Shown: positions 10,338-19,592, counted from the first letter of the stretch. The stretch: 64,000 bases of DNA from Spirochaetaceae bacterium (GCA_015493635.1 WGCU01000066.1:27989-91988), one strand, 5' to 3'. Notes: generated from the letters alone by a model not told the origin. A program made the numbers and translations.

Positions 10338-11726
10338 TTAACTCCAACTCGTTTTATACAATGGGGAATCCGGAGACGGGAAATCCTTTTCGCATACTCG
10401 TGCGACAGCAAAAAGCCGTTCCTCTTCAAAAGGGGGAGCAATTAGCTGAACACCGACAGGAAGACCGTTTTCAACACTGGACGGTATGGATATTGCAGGG
10501 AAACCTGTCAAATTTGCCGCACAGGTGTATTTATCTGCAACTTTCTGCTGGAAGGGTGTTAACTCTGAATCTCCATGCTTAAAGGGAGGCGTTGGAAAAA
10601 CAGGCATTAAGATAACATCCACCTCATTAAATAAACGGCTGAATTCATTTCGAATTGCCGTCCGGATTTTCTGTGCCCGGTGATAGTACTGATCCTGAAA
10701 TCCTGAACGCAAGACATACGTACCAAGCAGTATCCGCAGCTTTATTTCATCTCCAAAGCCTTCATTCCGCGATTCCTCCATCAGATCGGAAGACGATTTA
10801 GCATCTTGTGCAGCATATCCATACCGGATACCAGTATACCTTGCAAGGTTTGCGCTTGCCTCCGCTGTCGCTATGGTATAATACACAGGAACCACATATT
10901 TCATGGTCTCTATATCTATTTCCCGGGTGGTGTATCCGTTCTGCTGTAAACGGCCGACTGCCTCAGCGTATGATTTTTCAACGTCAGGGTGAAGAACTCC
11001 CTTTTGTGCCGTAAGGACACCAATCCTTTTTACGGCCCCGCCGTTTGAAGAACCGGGATGCATAATTGAAGTATTATCCCTTTCATCCTGACCTTTCATA
11101 AGGTTAAAAACAATTCTGCTTTGATCCACTGTCTTGGAAAGGACTCCTACAACATCAAGGGACGATGCATAGGCAGTGAGACCGTACCGCGAAACTACAC
11201 CGTATGTGGGTTTCAGACCATAAATTCCACAGAAAGAGGCTGGTTGACGAACAGAACCTCCGGTATCTGTACCGAGGGCAAAGGGAACGAGTCCCGCTGC
11301 AACGGCAGCAGCACTTCCCCCGCTTGAGCCGCCTGCAACCCTTTCCGTGTCCCAGGGATTATTTGTTTTCTTAAAAGCGGAAGTATCGGTAGAAGATCCC
11401 ATACCAAACTGATCGAGGTTTGTTTTCCCTACAACAACAGCACCGTTATCAATCAGCTTCTGAACAGCTGTAGCTGTATAAGGTGAGGTAAAACCCGATA
11501 AAATTTTTGAACCGCAGGTTAACTGATAAGAATCAACAGCAAGATTATCTTTTACACCGAAAGGGATACCGGCAAGACTACCATTAGTATGCTGCAGGGC
11601 TATTCCTCTCTCAGGATCAAATTGCAGAAAGCTTTCTACCGTTTCATCCTGCCTCATAACAAATTGTGTATACTCTTTTTTATCCGCAGAAAGAGCAGTG
11701 CTCCATCTTTTTTCAAAAATATGCAT
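10338..11726 (-). CDS. gatA: Asp/Glu-tRNA amidotransferase subunit A
   Basis: A 462-residue amidase-signature protein that frees ammonia from glutamine for GatB. The catalytic Lys is in PFGVKDNLAV (about 55-64). The cis-serine lies in the AGGSSGGSAAAVAAG loop (about 131-145), and the nucleophile serine in DTGGSVRQPA. The ATG has AAAGG six bases upstream. It sits nine bases after gatC in the same leftward operon. Confidence 0.96.
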   Translation of the reverse strand: MHIFEKRWSTALSADKKEYTQFVMRQDETVESFLQFDPERGIALQHTNGSLAGIPFGVKDNLAVDSYQLTCGSKILSGFTSPYTATAVQKLIDNGAVVVGKTNLDQFGMGSSTDTSAFKKTNNPWDTERVAGGSSGGSAAAVAAGLVPFALGTDTGGSVRQPASFCGIYGLKPTYGVVSRYGLTAYASSLDVVGVLSKTVDQSRIVFNLMKGQDERDNTSIMHPGSSNGGAVKRIGVLTAQKGVLHPDVEKSYAEAVGRLQQNGYTTREIDIETMKYVVPVYYTIATAEASANLARYTGIRYGYAAQDAKSSSDLMEESRNEGFGDEIKLRILLGTYVLRSGFQDQYYHRAQKIRTAIRNEFSRLFNEVDVILMPVFPTPPFKHGDSELTPFQQKVADKYTCAANLTGFPAISIPSSVENGLPVGVQLIAPPFEEERLFAVARVCEKDFPSPDSPLYKTSWS

Positions 11727-11735
11727 GGTAAACCT

Positions 11736-12017
11736 TTACAGTACATTTGGGATGACGATAAACCGGTCTTCCCTCCGGGGGGCATTTCCGAGTATTTTGT
11801 CAGGGATATCACTTTCATTCTTCTCGGAATCAATACGGGTTCGGTTTTCTTTCTGTAAAACATAGTTTGTCGGTTCAAGATGTGTTACATCCACTTCCGA
11901 CATGGAAGAAAAATATTCAAGCATCCTTGCCACTTCCTCAGAAAGCTTTGCAGTTTCTTCCTCCGTCAATGCAAGTTTTGCCAATTCAGCTGTTATCTTT
12001 AAATCCATTACATCCAT
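11736..12017 (-). CDS. gatC: Asp/Glu-tRNA amidotransferase subunit C
   Basis: A 93-residue GatC, the small belt that joins GatA and GatB. It reads MDVMDLKITAELAKLALTEE at the N-terminus, with a C-terminal LRxD-like region (APRREDRFIV). The start is the ATG at 12017, with AGGGG five to six bases upstream. A longer frame to 12059 runs into the tRNA gene and is not used. The ATG lies only 17 bases after the 3' end of tRNA-Ala, so gatC is probably expressed from a tRNA-mRNA transcript. Confidence 0.92.
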   Translation of the reverse strand: MDVMDLKITAELAKLALTEEETAKLSEEVARMLEYFSSMSEVDVTHLEPTNYVLQKENRTRIDSEKNESDIPDKILGNAPRREDRFIVIPNVL

Positions 12018-12034
12018 AATGCCCCTAACACAAT

Positions 12035-12108
12035 TGGAGGATATGGGAGTCGAACCCACGACCTATAGATTGCGAACCTATCGCTCTAGCCAGCTGAGCT
12101 AATCCCCC
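12035..12108 (-). tRNA. tRNA-Ala (anticodon CGC)
   Basis: A 74-base cloverleaf on the minus strand. The acceptor GGGGGAT pairs with ATCCTCC and includes the G3-U70 wobble that marks alanine tRNAs. The D arm is GCTCAGCTGGCTAGAGC, the anticodon loop is TTCGCAA with CGC at 34-36, and the T arm contains GGGTTCGACTCCC. The discriminator is A; CCA is not encoded. The anticodon stem ends in a G-U pair. Confidence 0.92.
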
Positions 12109-12117
12109 GCAGATAGT

Positions 12118-12146
12118 AATCTAACAAAAAAGAATATTTAATACAA
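12118..12146 (-). promoter_or_regulatory. Promoter of tRNA-Ala / gatCAB-aspS
   Basis: TTGTAT (12146-12141), 17 bases, TAGATT (12123-12118) on the minus strand, ending nine bases before the tRNA 5' end. No terminator separates the tRNA from gatC, so this is the likely promoter for the whole unit. Confidence 0.5.
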
Positions 12147-12158
12147 GTCATCCCGCCG

Positions 12159-13430
12159 TTATAATTGCAGTACACGTGCGAGCTCCTCCGCCAGTTCTTC
12201 AAGCCGAAACGGTTTCGATAGTATCCCTGCAAATCCATAATCTCTATAGTTTTCCAGAATAGACCCTCCGGAATATCCGCTTGAGACAAGAACTCGGGCA
12301 GCAGGGTTAATCTGGAGAATGTTTTTTACCGTCTCCCTGCCTCCCATCCCCTGAGGAACAGTGAGATCGAGAATAACAGCTATATATCCTTCGCCGGCAC
12401 TATTCGCCCTGACGAATTTCTCTACTGCTTCTTCACCGTTAAAAGCCAAATCCGCATGATACCCCAGGGATTCCAGCATGGCGGAAACAATATCACGAAT
12501 CATCTCCTCATCATCCATAACAAGAATCTTTCCGGCATAGACTTTTTTATCCTGCCGTGGTGGTTCAGGCATAACAGATTCCGGTACCGGCAGGGATTTA
12601 CCAGGAGGAAGACAAACAGTGAAAGAAGCACCTTTTCCTGCTGTTGAATCCACCGTTATACGGCCGCCGTGTTTTTCTACAATACTGAATACGGTTGCCA
12701 GCCCCAGCCCGTTTCCTGTTACTTTCGTGGTAAAGAAAGGATCGAATATTTTCTGCATCAGTTCCGGGGGAATCCCCTCCCCTTCATCTTCAATACGGAG
12801 CCGTATAAAATCGCCGTCAGGGTTTACGGTATTATCCAGGGTAATGAAAAGGTTACCACCGTCAGGCATAGCCTGTTTCGCATTAAGAACAAGATTGGTT
12901 ATTACTTGCTCAAGCTGCCCTTTATCAGCTCTAACAGGTCTCAAGTCCTCTGCTATACTGAAATGTACTTTAATGTTGCTTCCGCTTAAAGTGAACTCTG
13001 CAATTCCCCGGGTAACAGCCGCAAAATCTACTTCCTCAAAAACGGGTTCTCCGCCCCGGGAAAAAGTAAGGAGCTGTTTAGTAAGCCTCGTTGCTCTTTC
13101 TATGGCAGTACGGGCTCTTGCAAGATACCGGAACGAAGAGTGATTATCAGGCAAATCCATCTGAGCCAGTTCAAGATTCCCGAATAAACCTGTTAAAATA
13201 TTATTAAAATCATGAGCAATACCCCCTGCAAGGACACCGAGAGATTCCAGCTTGCTTAGTTTTATGTGTTCTTCCTCTATCTTTTTCCGTTCAGTAATAT
13301 CACGGATTGCGGTTACCCGAAAGTCTTCATTTTTACTTTCAATATTCCGTGATTCAATTTCAATGGGAATCAACGACCCGTCTTTTTTCTTTCCCAATAT
13401 CTCATAGGGCTTTACAACATTTTTTAACAT
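12159..13430 (-). CDS. Hybrid histidine kinase, C-terminal half (frame-split gene)
   Basis: A 423-residue frame holding the end of a PAS domain (1-47), HisKA with GGIAHDFNN and phospho-acceptor H73, an HATPase with N box near N183, DEGEG and GNGLGL, and a receiver with D306/D307 and phospho-acceptor D355. It begins inside a PAS domain, which continues the frame at 13402-15360. Removing one unit of the 10-bp tandem repeat at the join gives a single 1063-residue kinase. The ATG at 13430 is within the repeat and lies upstream of the stop of the front half (13402-13404), so re-initiation could give a separate cytoplasmic kinase half. As drawn, sensing and kinase parts are uncoupled. Confidence 0.82.
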   Translation of the reverse strand: MLKNVVKPYEILGKKKDGSLIPIEIESRNIESKNEDFRVTAIRDITERKKIEEEHIKLSKLESLGVLAGGIAHDFNNILTGLFGNLELAQMDLPDNHSSFRYLARARTAIERATRLTKQLLTFSRGGEPVFEEVDFAAVTRGIAEFTLSGSNIKVHFSIAEDLRPVRADKGQLEQVITNLVLNAKQAMPDGGNLFITLDNTVNPDGDFIRLRIEDEGEGIPPELMQKIFDPFFTTKVTGNGLGLATVFSIVEKHGGRITVDSTAGKGASFTVCLPPGKSLPVPESVMPEPPRQDKKVYAGKILVMDDEEMIRDIVSAMLESLGYHADLAFNGEEAVEKFVRANSAGEGYIAVILDLTVPQGMGGRETVKNILQINPAARVLVSSGYSGGSILENYRDYGFAGILSKPFRLEELAEELARVLQL

Positions 13431-15360
13431 TTTTTAACATTTCTTCCTGTATTTTTTCATGGTACTCTTCAGGAACGAACATCTCAATAACATTCTTTCC
13501 GATAAGTTCTTCCCGTGAATAACCGCTTATCTTCAGGAGTGAATCGTTTACATCCAGGACAATACCTTTACTATGAATAAGTATTCCCTCAAATGTAAGA
13601 CTTGCAAGTTTCTCAAAACGTTCCCGGTTTTCTTCAAGTTCATTCTGAGTTCTTTTAAGTTCCGTTACATCGATGACATAGGCCGCAAGACCGATAATAT
13701 TTCTGTCTCCATCATAAATAGGGCTGTATCTGTTCTCGAAGGTTGTTACCAGCGGGGGATTATCACTGTACTCTTCATAAAAGATAAAACTTTCCCCCTT
13801 CAGCGCACGGTCAAAATAGGCTTTTCGTCCCATTCGTTCCTTTTCATCATGAATATAGGAAAGCTTGTTTCCTCCCAGTTCTATTTCCACCCCCTTAAAC
13901 TTTTTCATCATCTCCTTGTGGAGTTGTGTAAAATCAATGTAGCGGTAGTTCGTATCAAGCGCATACACAATGATACCCTGTGCACTCTCTAGAATCGCAT
14001 TTTTCAGACGTGAGAGTTCCCGGTAGTTTTTCTCACTCCTGACAAGGCTTTTAACCGCTGCAATTTTTTCAGCGAGCATGGTATTTGCATTTTCAGCCAG
14101 TTTCTTAAACTCGTCAAACCTTATTTCACGTATGTCAATCGGTTTATCAGAGGTTGCTGCGCGGTTAAAAAAAGAAATAAACTGGGAAATATCTTTTTTT
14201 AACTGTCTGCTGAAACGATGGATAAGAAAAGATATAAGGAATACTGTTCCCAGAATAATGAATATACCAATAAGAAGCTTTTCTATCGTCTGCTTAAGGA
14301 GCATTTTTTTGACTAGTGCAATATCCTTCTCTACATCATCAAGATAGACCCCCGCACCGACAATGAAAGAGTGGTCAGCTGTCAGTTTAAAATAACTTAA
14401 TTTAGGAACCGGCTTATCAGTATCAAGTTTTTTATACTGGTACCGTACAAACACTTCCCCCCTGTCACGCAGCCCTTTGAGCATCTCTTTTCGAAAAGCT
14501 TTTCCAGCTGCATCTCTGTAATTGTCTGAGAGGTACTTTCCCACCAGATCGGGACGATTGGGGTTCGCAAACATTATTGCAAATCTGCTGCCGCCGTTTA
14601 TATTGATAAGTTTATAGATAAAGGCATATCCGCTTTCCTGATTTCCAAACCGCTGAGTATTGGCAAAATCTTTTATAAACCTCTTCAGTTCATCTGATAT
14701 GTCATCGAAATACATTCCTGTACCGATAATCCATCCGTAGGGTTTAAACAGTTTTATAAAGGAGAGCTTGTTATAATTGCTTCCCTGAGCGTTTGGCTTC
14801 ATCCACCGGTAAGTATAGAATCCTTCTCCCTTTGTTTCGGCAATATGTATCATATCACGTACAACAGACTTTCCCCGGGTGTCCTTTATGTCCAGCATGT
14901 CGGTGCCTTCCAATTCCGGCTTTTCAGCATAGAGTATTTCTGTTCCATTAAGATCAGTGATAAAGAAATAGCCATCGCCGTCTGAAAATCGAAGAGGACG
15001 GAGCGTGTTGATGATCATGGCTTTTATTTCCGCTGCACTTTTAGTATTTCTGTTTTTTTTGTAGATACTTTCCGCCAGCGAATATGCTGTGGAAACCTGA
15101 TCTTTTACAAGATCCCCTGTCTGTTTTGCCCGGCTTGAATATTCATAATCAATAAGATTTACCACAGAAGCAACCTCTGTTTTTATCATCTGCCGCTGCC
15201 GTGCAACGTATTCCTGTCTCAAAGCACGTTCCTGTCTTTTCATACCGCTGAAGGTATAAAAAGCGTCAAGAATGACTATAACAACAAAAAACAGAACAAG
15301 AAAAGAAACGCCCCATTTCCGTATATACTGTATTAATTCACCGCCGCTCATCCATTTCAT
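13402..15360 (-). CDS. Membrane sensor half of a split histidine kinase (double Cache, PAS)
   Basis: A 652-residue frame. TM1 lies at about 16-36. Two Cache-type extracellular modules follow at about 50-220 and 225-345, each with a GYxFI or GYAFIY strand and a GWIIGTGMYFDD or FIVGAGVYLDD end. TM2 is at about 360-382, then a linker, PAS (about 450-570) and the first half of a second PAS, which breaks off after EEMLKNV. The last residues (KKCCKAL) come from the shifted frame. The likely first codon is M4 (15351), because the -10 TATACT abuts the first ATG. The ligand is unknown; double Cache sensors usually bind small metabolites outside the inner membrane. Confidence 0.8.
   Translation of the reverse strand: MKWMSGGELIQYIRKWGVSFLVLFFVVIVILDAFYTFSGMKRQERALRQEYVARQRQMIKTEVASVVNLIDYEYSSRAKQTGDLVKDQVSTAYSLAESIYKKNRNTKSAAEIKAMIINTLRPLRFSDGDGYFFITDLNGTEILYAEKPELEGTDMLDIKDTRGKSVVRDMIHIAETKGEGFYTYRWMKPNAQGSNYNKLSFIKLFKPYGWIIGTGMYFDDISDELKRFIKDFANTQRFGNQESGYAFIYKLININGGSRFAIMFANPNRPDLVGKYLSDNYRDAAGKAFRKEMLKGLRDRGEVFVRYQYKKLDTDKPVPKLSYFKLTADHSFIVGAGVYLDDVEKDIALVKKMLLKQTIEKLLIGIFIILGTVFLISFLIHRFSRQLKKDISQFISFFNRAATSDKPIDIREIRFDEFKKLAENANTMLAEKIAAVKSLVRSEKNYRELSRLKNAILESAQGIIVYALDTNYRYIDFTQLHKEMMKKFKGVEIELGGNKLSYIHDEKERMGRKAYFDRALKGESFIFYEEYSDNPPLVTTFENRYSPIYDGDRNIIGLAAYVIDVTELKRTQNELEENRERFEKLASLTFEGILIHSKGIVLDVNDSLLKISGYSREELIGKNVIEMFVPEEYHEKIQEEMLKNVKKCCKAL
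13416..13442 (-). repeat. 10-bp tandem repeat at the kinase frame break
   Basis: The unit TTTTTAACAT occurs twice perfectly (13421-13440), with a partial unit before (AACAT) and two matching bases after: 27 bases of period 10. One unit fewer restores a continuous reading frame. Each ATGTTAAAAA unit on the coding strand also carries an ATG. Confidence 0.9.
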
Positions 15361-15389
15361 AGTATAATCTTTCTATCTTTGCAATACAA
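15361..15389 (-). promoter_or_regulatory. Promoter of the split sensor kinase
   Basis: TTGTAT (15389-15384), 17 bases, TATACT (15366-15361) on the minus strand. The box touches the first ATG (15360); the next in-frame ATG (15351) begins nine bases after it, matching a leaderless start. Confidence 0.6.
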
Positions 15390-15405
15390 GTTAATACAAG
15401 CCTCT

Positions 15406-17352
15406 TTAGAGCATGCTCAACGGATCAACATCAATTTCCATGTAAACAGAGGATTTGGGCATTACTTTACGAAGGTTCTCTATCATTCCGTGGGTTCCGG
15501 TAAAATGAATTGTTCTGATAATAATCTGGTACCGGTAGTTACGGGCTATTCTGCTGACGGGGCACTCGGAAGGACCAAGGATCTCTGCTCCCTCCATTTT
15601 TCCGCTTTTCAATGTTGCGGCAACCCGTAAGGCAAACTGCTCCACATCCTTCTCATTTTTACCCCGGAAGACGAGGCGGAACAGCCGTACATAGGGCGGA
15701 AACCGAAGCATCTTTCTCATTTCAAGTTCCTGCAGATAAAATGCTTCCTGACTATTTTCCACTGCCGCTTTAATTGCAGGATTTTCCGGATCGTACGTTT
15801 GAATGATAACTTTACCATCATCGGAAAACCGCCCCGCTCTGCCTGCAACCTGGGTGATAAGTGAAAACGTACGTTCTCCTGCCCGAAAATCAGGAACATG
15901 AAGCGTTGTATCCGCAAGAATAATTCCGACAAGATTTACTCCGGGAAAGTTGAGTCCCTTTGCTACCATCTGGGTTCCCAGAAGGATCTGAATTTTTCCT
16001 GCATAAAAATCTTTGAGAATATTTTTTAATACATCTTTTTTTCTTACTGAGTCAGAATCCACCCTGCTGACAACTGCATCGGGGAAAAAACGAACGATCT
16101 CTTCTTCGACAAGCTCGGTCCCAAACCCTGAATATCCGACATCGAGAGATCCGCAGGAGGGACAGACCGTCATAGGTTTTTCACTATGGCCGCAGTAATG
16201 ACAAATCATCCTATTGCGGTCTTTGTGAAGGGTCAAAGGGACCGAACAATGACTGCATTTCATTTCATAACCGCAGGAACGGCAGTGGAAAAAGTATGAA
16301 AACCCTCTCCTGTTAAGAAAAAGGATTATCTGTTTCCCCTGCTGCAGAGACTTTTTCATTTCAGATACAAGAACCCGGGACAGCGGAGATGTTTCACCCT
16401 CCATGGATACAAGCACATTATCGGGGATTCGCCCGCCGGAAAGTCTCTTTGACAGGACAAGTTTCCTTATAATACCTTCCTGCATAAGATGGAAAGCTTC
16501 CAACGAAGGGGTCGCGCTCCCCATAACAACGGTAGCCCCTGCTCTTTGTGCACGTCTCATTGCAACCTGACGGGCGTGATACCGGGGTGTCGAACCGGAT
16601 TTGTATGATCCTTCATGCTCTTCATCAATTATTATCAGTCCCAGATTTTTTACCGGAGCAAAAACTGCACTCCGGGCACCAATAACAAGATGAACATCTC
16701 CATTTCTTATTTTCATCCATTCTTTAAAACGCTGAGAAGGAGTGAGCGAAGAATGAAGAAGAGCAATACCCGATGGGAACCGATGCTTTAACTCCTTTGC
16801 CAGCTGATGAGTAAGCGAAATTTCAGGAACAAGGTAGATAATACTTTTACCCCTGGCAATGAGGTTTTCAGCAGCCTGGAGAAATACCTCTGTTTTACCA
16901 GAACCGGTTATTCCATAGAGATAGAGCAGTGTGTTTTCCGAAGAAAGAATAGCAGATACAGCTTTTTTCTGCTCTTCGGATAGATCTTTTGGCTCTCTGC
17001 TCACTGGATCTTCTGCATCAAATGAAGGAAGCCGACTCTCCCGTTTTCCTCCCGGAAGCATAGTCCCGAGTGCTTCACCAAGAGAACAGAAGTAAATTTT
17101 CGCGACCCACCGCGCCAGTTCTATTTCTTCTGAACCAAATAGTGCCGCTCTATCAAGCACCTTCAAGACCTGCTTGATTTCAAAGGCTGCTTCCGGTTTC
17201 TGTTCTGAAATCCCAATAACATACCCGGTCAGGCTTCGTCTTCCAAACGTTACTTTAACTCTGAATCCTACACCGCAGGGAACATCTTCCGATAGGCTGT
17301 AGGTAAATGACGATGCTACCGGAAGGTTAAAAACAACATCGAGATATTTCAC
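15406..17352 (-). CDS. priA: Primosomal protein N' (replication restart helicase PriA)
   Basis: A 648-residue 3'-to-5' helicase that recognises stalled forks and reloads DnaB. The N-terminal 3'-DNA-binding domain covers about 1-105. Walker A is GITGSGKT at 147-154, and the Walker B box is DEEH at 243-246. Eight cysteines bind two zincs: C357, C360, C366, C369, C384, C387, C397 and C400. The helicase C-terminal motifs include GTQMVAKGLNFP and QVAGRAGR. It is the last gene of the cdaA operon and overlaps udg by four bases. Confidence 0.96.
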   Translation of the reverse strand: MKYLDVVFNLPVASSFTYSLSEDVPCGVGFRVKVTFGRRSLTGYVIGISEQKPEAAFEIKQVLKVLDRAALFGSEEIELARWVAKIYFCSLGEALGTMLPGGKRESRLPSFDAEDPVSREPKDLSEEQKKAVSAILSSENTLLYLYGITGSGKTEVFLQAAENLIARGKSIIYLVPEISLTHQLAKELKHRFPSGIALLHSSLTPSQRFKEWMKIRNGDVHLVIGARSAVFAPVKNLGLIIIDEEHEGSYKSGSTPRYHARQVAMRRAQRAGATVVMGSATPSLEAFHLMQEGIIRKLVLSKRLSGGRIPDNVLVSMEGETSPLSRVLVSEMKKSLQQGKQIILFLNRRGFSYFFHCRSCGYEMKCSHCSVPLTLHKDRNRMICHYCGHSEKPMTVCPSCGSLDVGYSGFGTELVEEEIVRFFPDAVVSRVDSDSVRKKDVLKNILKDFYAGKIQILLGTQMVAKGLNFPGVNLVGIILADTTLHVPDFRAGERTFSLITQVAGRAGRFSDDGKVIIQTYDPENPAIKAAVENSQEAFYLQELEMRKMLRFPPYVRLFRLVFRGKNEKDVEQFALRVAATLKSGKMEGAEILGPSECPVSRIARNYRYQIIIRTIHFTGTHGMIENLRKVMPKSSVYMEIDVDPLSML

Positions 17353-18002
17353 CTGTTTTCACTCAAAAATTTTTTAACTGCTTTCAGATCTTCCCATACC
17401 GGTTTTCTGTAGGAGTCCGGGTTACGGAGTACACCGCTGGGATGATACGTGGGGATAAGAGGAATACCGCAGTACTCATACATACGTCCTCTCAGTCTGC
17501 CGATACCCAGGGTGCTGCCGGTTAAAAACTGGCTGGCAATTCTCCCTACAGAAAGAATAAGCTTCGGTTTTATAAGTTGTATCTGACGTTCTAAATATCC
17601 TTTGCAGGCTTCTATTTCATCAGGGAAGGGATCTCTGTTTTGAGGAGGTCTGCATTTTACAATATTTCCAATATAAAGATCCTTGTCACGGTCAAGATTA
17701 ATAGCATCCATCCATTTATCCATATACTGACCGGCCCTTCCGACAAAAGGGATACCGCTCCTGTCCTCATCAGCACCCGGTGCCTCACCAATTATCATTA
17801 CTTCCGGATTAAGGACACCTTTCCCCGGTACACATTTTGTCCGGGTTTCGTACAGTCTGCATTTTTTACAACCTTCAATTTCTTCCTCTATCTTCGTTAA
17901 AGAATCACTCTCATCAGAATGATTGCGTTTGAACCCTTCAGATAGATAATCTCCTGCAAGATCAAGAAGTTCCTTAAAACTGTTATGTATACCGTTGTTC
18001 AT
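17349..18002 (-). CDS. Family 4-type uracil-DNA glycosylase (Fe-S)
   Basis: A 217-residue glycosylase that removes uracil from DNA. It carries GEAPGADE at 72-79 (motif 1) and HPS at 187-189 (motif 2). Cysteines C45-x2-C48 and C117-x15-C133 match the [4Fe-4S] pattern of family 4 enzymes. The start is the ATG at 18002, with GGTGGAG close upstream, overlapping the truA stop by 20 bases; a longer frame to 18074 lies wholly within truA and is not needed. It is coupled to truA upstream and priA downstream. Confidence 0.88.
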   Translation of the reverse strand: MNNGIHNSFKELLDLAGDYLSEGFKRNHSDESDSLTKIEEEIEGCKKCRLYETRTKCVPGKGVLNPEVMIIGEAPGADEDRSGIPFVGRAGQYMDKWMDAINLDRDKDLYIGNIVKCRPPQNRDPFPDEIEACKGYLERQIQLIKPKLILSVGRIASQFLTGSTLGIGRLRGRMYEYCGIPLIPTYHPSGVLRNPDSYRKPVWEDLKAVKKFLSENR

Positions 18003-18732
18003 ACTCCACCTTAAAAAAAAATAATCCCTTAGCCGGCGCGGTTGTACCTGCCTTTCTACGATCTCTGGAATCAAGAATCTCTTTCATACGCACAGCCGGA
18101 GACGGCAGCATTGCCGTTTCAAGCATTGTCCCTACAAGAGACCTCACCATCTTCCATAAAAAGGCAGTCCCCTCTATTTTGTAAATCATGTAGCCCCGCT
18201 CCATGTGGAACGATGAAGAAAATATATCCCTGACTTTCGAAGGGCTCATATCTCCAGCAGCGGTAAAAGAAGTAAAATCATGAACACCGACAATCTGCCG
18301 TGCGCAGGCATTAAGCGCCGGCAGAGAGGGAATGTTCCTTGACTTGTAACAGAGGTTCCTGTCAAAGGGCAGAAAGAGCCCGGCTGTACCTATATAGTAA
18401 TGATAGGTACGTTTTAACGCGCTGAACCGGGCATGAAAGGTTTTTTCGACTTCCCTGCTTGTAATAACTCTTACATCCGGGGGAAGAAGAGAGTTCAGAG
18501 CCTCTTTAAACCGCTGTCCGGGAACAGATGAATCTGTATCGAAATGACAGACCTGACCGTACGCGTGAACACCGGCATCTGTCCGTCCTGCAGCGACTAC
18601 TCCAACAGGCTTTTTATGGAGTACAGCAAGGGCTTTCTCAACCTCTCCCTGTACCGTCCGATCCTCTTTCTGTCTCTGCCACCCTGAAAACCCGGTACCT
18701 TCATACGAAAGTAAAAGCTTAATCCTTCTCAT
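17983..18732 (-). CDS. truA: tRNA pseudouridine(38-40) synthase
   Basis: A 249-residue TruA, which makes pseudouridine in the anticodon stem of many tRNAs. The catalytic aspartate is D52 in AAGRTDAGVHA. The family pattern continues with FHARFSALKRTYHY and FTSF, and FLWKMVRSLVGTML near the C-terminus. Its ATG overlaps the preceding stop by one base (TAATG). Confidence 0.95.
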   Translation of the reverse strand: MRRIKLLLSYEGTGFSGWQRQKEDRTVQGEVEKALAVLHKKPVGVVAAGRTDAGVHAYGQVCHFDTDSSVPGQRFKEALNSLLPPDVRVITSREVEKTFHARFSALKRTYHYYIGTAGLFLPFDRNLCYKSRNIPSLPALNACARQIVGVHDFTSFTAAGDMSPSKVRDIFSSSFHMERGYMIYKIEGTAFLWKMVRSLVGTMLETAMLPSPAVRMKEILDSRDRRKAGTTAPAKGLFFFKVEYEQRYT

Positions 18733-19592
18733 TACTCTGACGTCCGGCGCTTTAGCTCCTCACTAATGGAAGCATGTAATTCCTTTGCCTTCTCTAGAAG
18801 GCTTCCCGGTTTTTCCCTGGAAGCTTTTCCCATTCCGAAAATCCTCGCGACGGTAGTTTTAGCCTGCTGAAGGGCCTTTATCCTTTTCGCTTCATCGTTA
18901 TCAGGTCCATAATAATATTCCAGGAGGGCGGAAATATAAAGAACACCATCATATCCGTAGTTTTTATCCAGATCAGGGCCAAGATTACCCACTTCGGTTA
19001 ACGACTGTTTCCCCGATCCGTCATACTCAACGGCAAGAGAATAGAAAAAACTTGCTTTCCGATACAATAGTTTTGCAAGATAATCATAGTTTTCTCCGGG
19101 AAATTTTTCATGAAGGTTGTTAAAAAGCCAGGCCCCCCGGAGAGCAGAAAGCCCCTGCTTAAAAACAGGGCTTCTTTCAGGAGGAAAATAATCATAACAC
19201 ATCGTTGCAAGAAGGTAGGAAGCCGCTCCTTCCTTCAATCGTCTGGGATTTCCAAAATCAATGTCCCCAAAAGCGGCTGCTACTATTTCCTTCCGTTTGT
19301 CCGATCCGGAAGCAGCCTCCTTCGTTTTTTCAGCAGGAAGCTCTTGGAAATCTGACTGATAACTGCTGTATAGACACTCAGGGCACACAACAACAGGATA
19401 AAGGAGAGGATATACCTCACCGTATTTTTTGGATGGCTGATATAATCTTCTCAATTCTTCAGTCAGATCCCCTGCATTGAGACGCCCCCTGCCCGTCCGC
19501 AGCTCCTCCTGGTAGAATTTACTCTCACACACAGGACAGACAACCGGTTCTTTTGAAAAAAACGTGATTGAATTTTCAGTTTTATGCTCCAT
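18732..19592 (-). CDS. DUF2225 family protein
   Basis: A 286-residue protein of the DUF2225 family. It has a rubredoxin-like pair of CxxC motifs: CPVCESKF near residue 20 and CPECLYSSYQ near 70, which probably bind one metal. The remainder is helical and TPR-like (LATMCYDYF, KASFFYSLAVEY). The start is the ATG at 19592, with GAGG six bases upstream inside the acpS end; the frame upstream to 19604 is not needed. The function is unknown. In other spirochaetes and Firmicutes such proteins are hypothetical. Confidence 0.72.
   Translation of the reverse strand: MEHKTENSITFFSKEPVVCPVCESKFYQEELRTGRGRLNAGDLTEELRRLYQPSKKYGEVYPLLYPVVVCPECLYSSYQSDFQELPAEKTKEAASGSDKRKEIVAAAFGDIDFGNPRRLKEGAASYLLATMCYDYFPPERSPVFKQGLSALRGAWLFNNLHEKFPGENYDYLAKLLYRKASFFYSLAVEYDGSGKQSLTEVGNLGPDLDKNYGYDGVLYISALLEYYYGPDNDEAKRIKALQQAKTTVARIFGMGKASREKPGSLLEKAKELHASISEELKRRTSE

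Noticed and set aside
11736..12059. Longer gatC frame
   Set aside because: It extends into the tRNA gene; the ATG at 12017 has a good Shine-Dalgarno and the proper GatC N-terminus.
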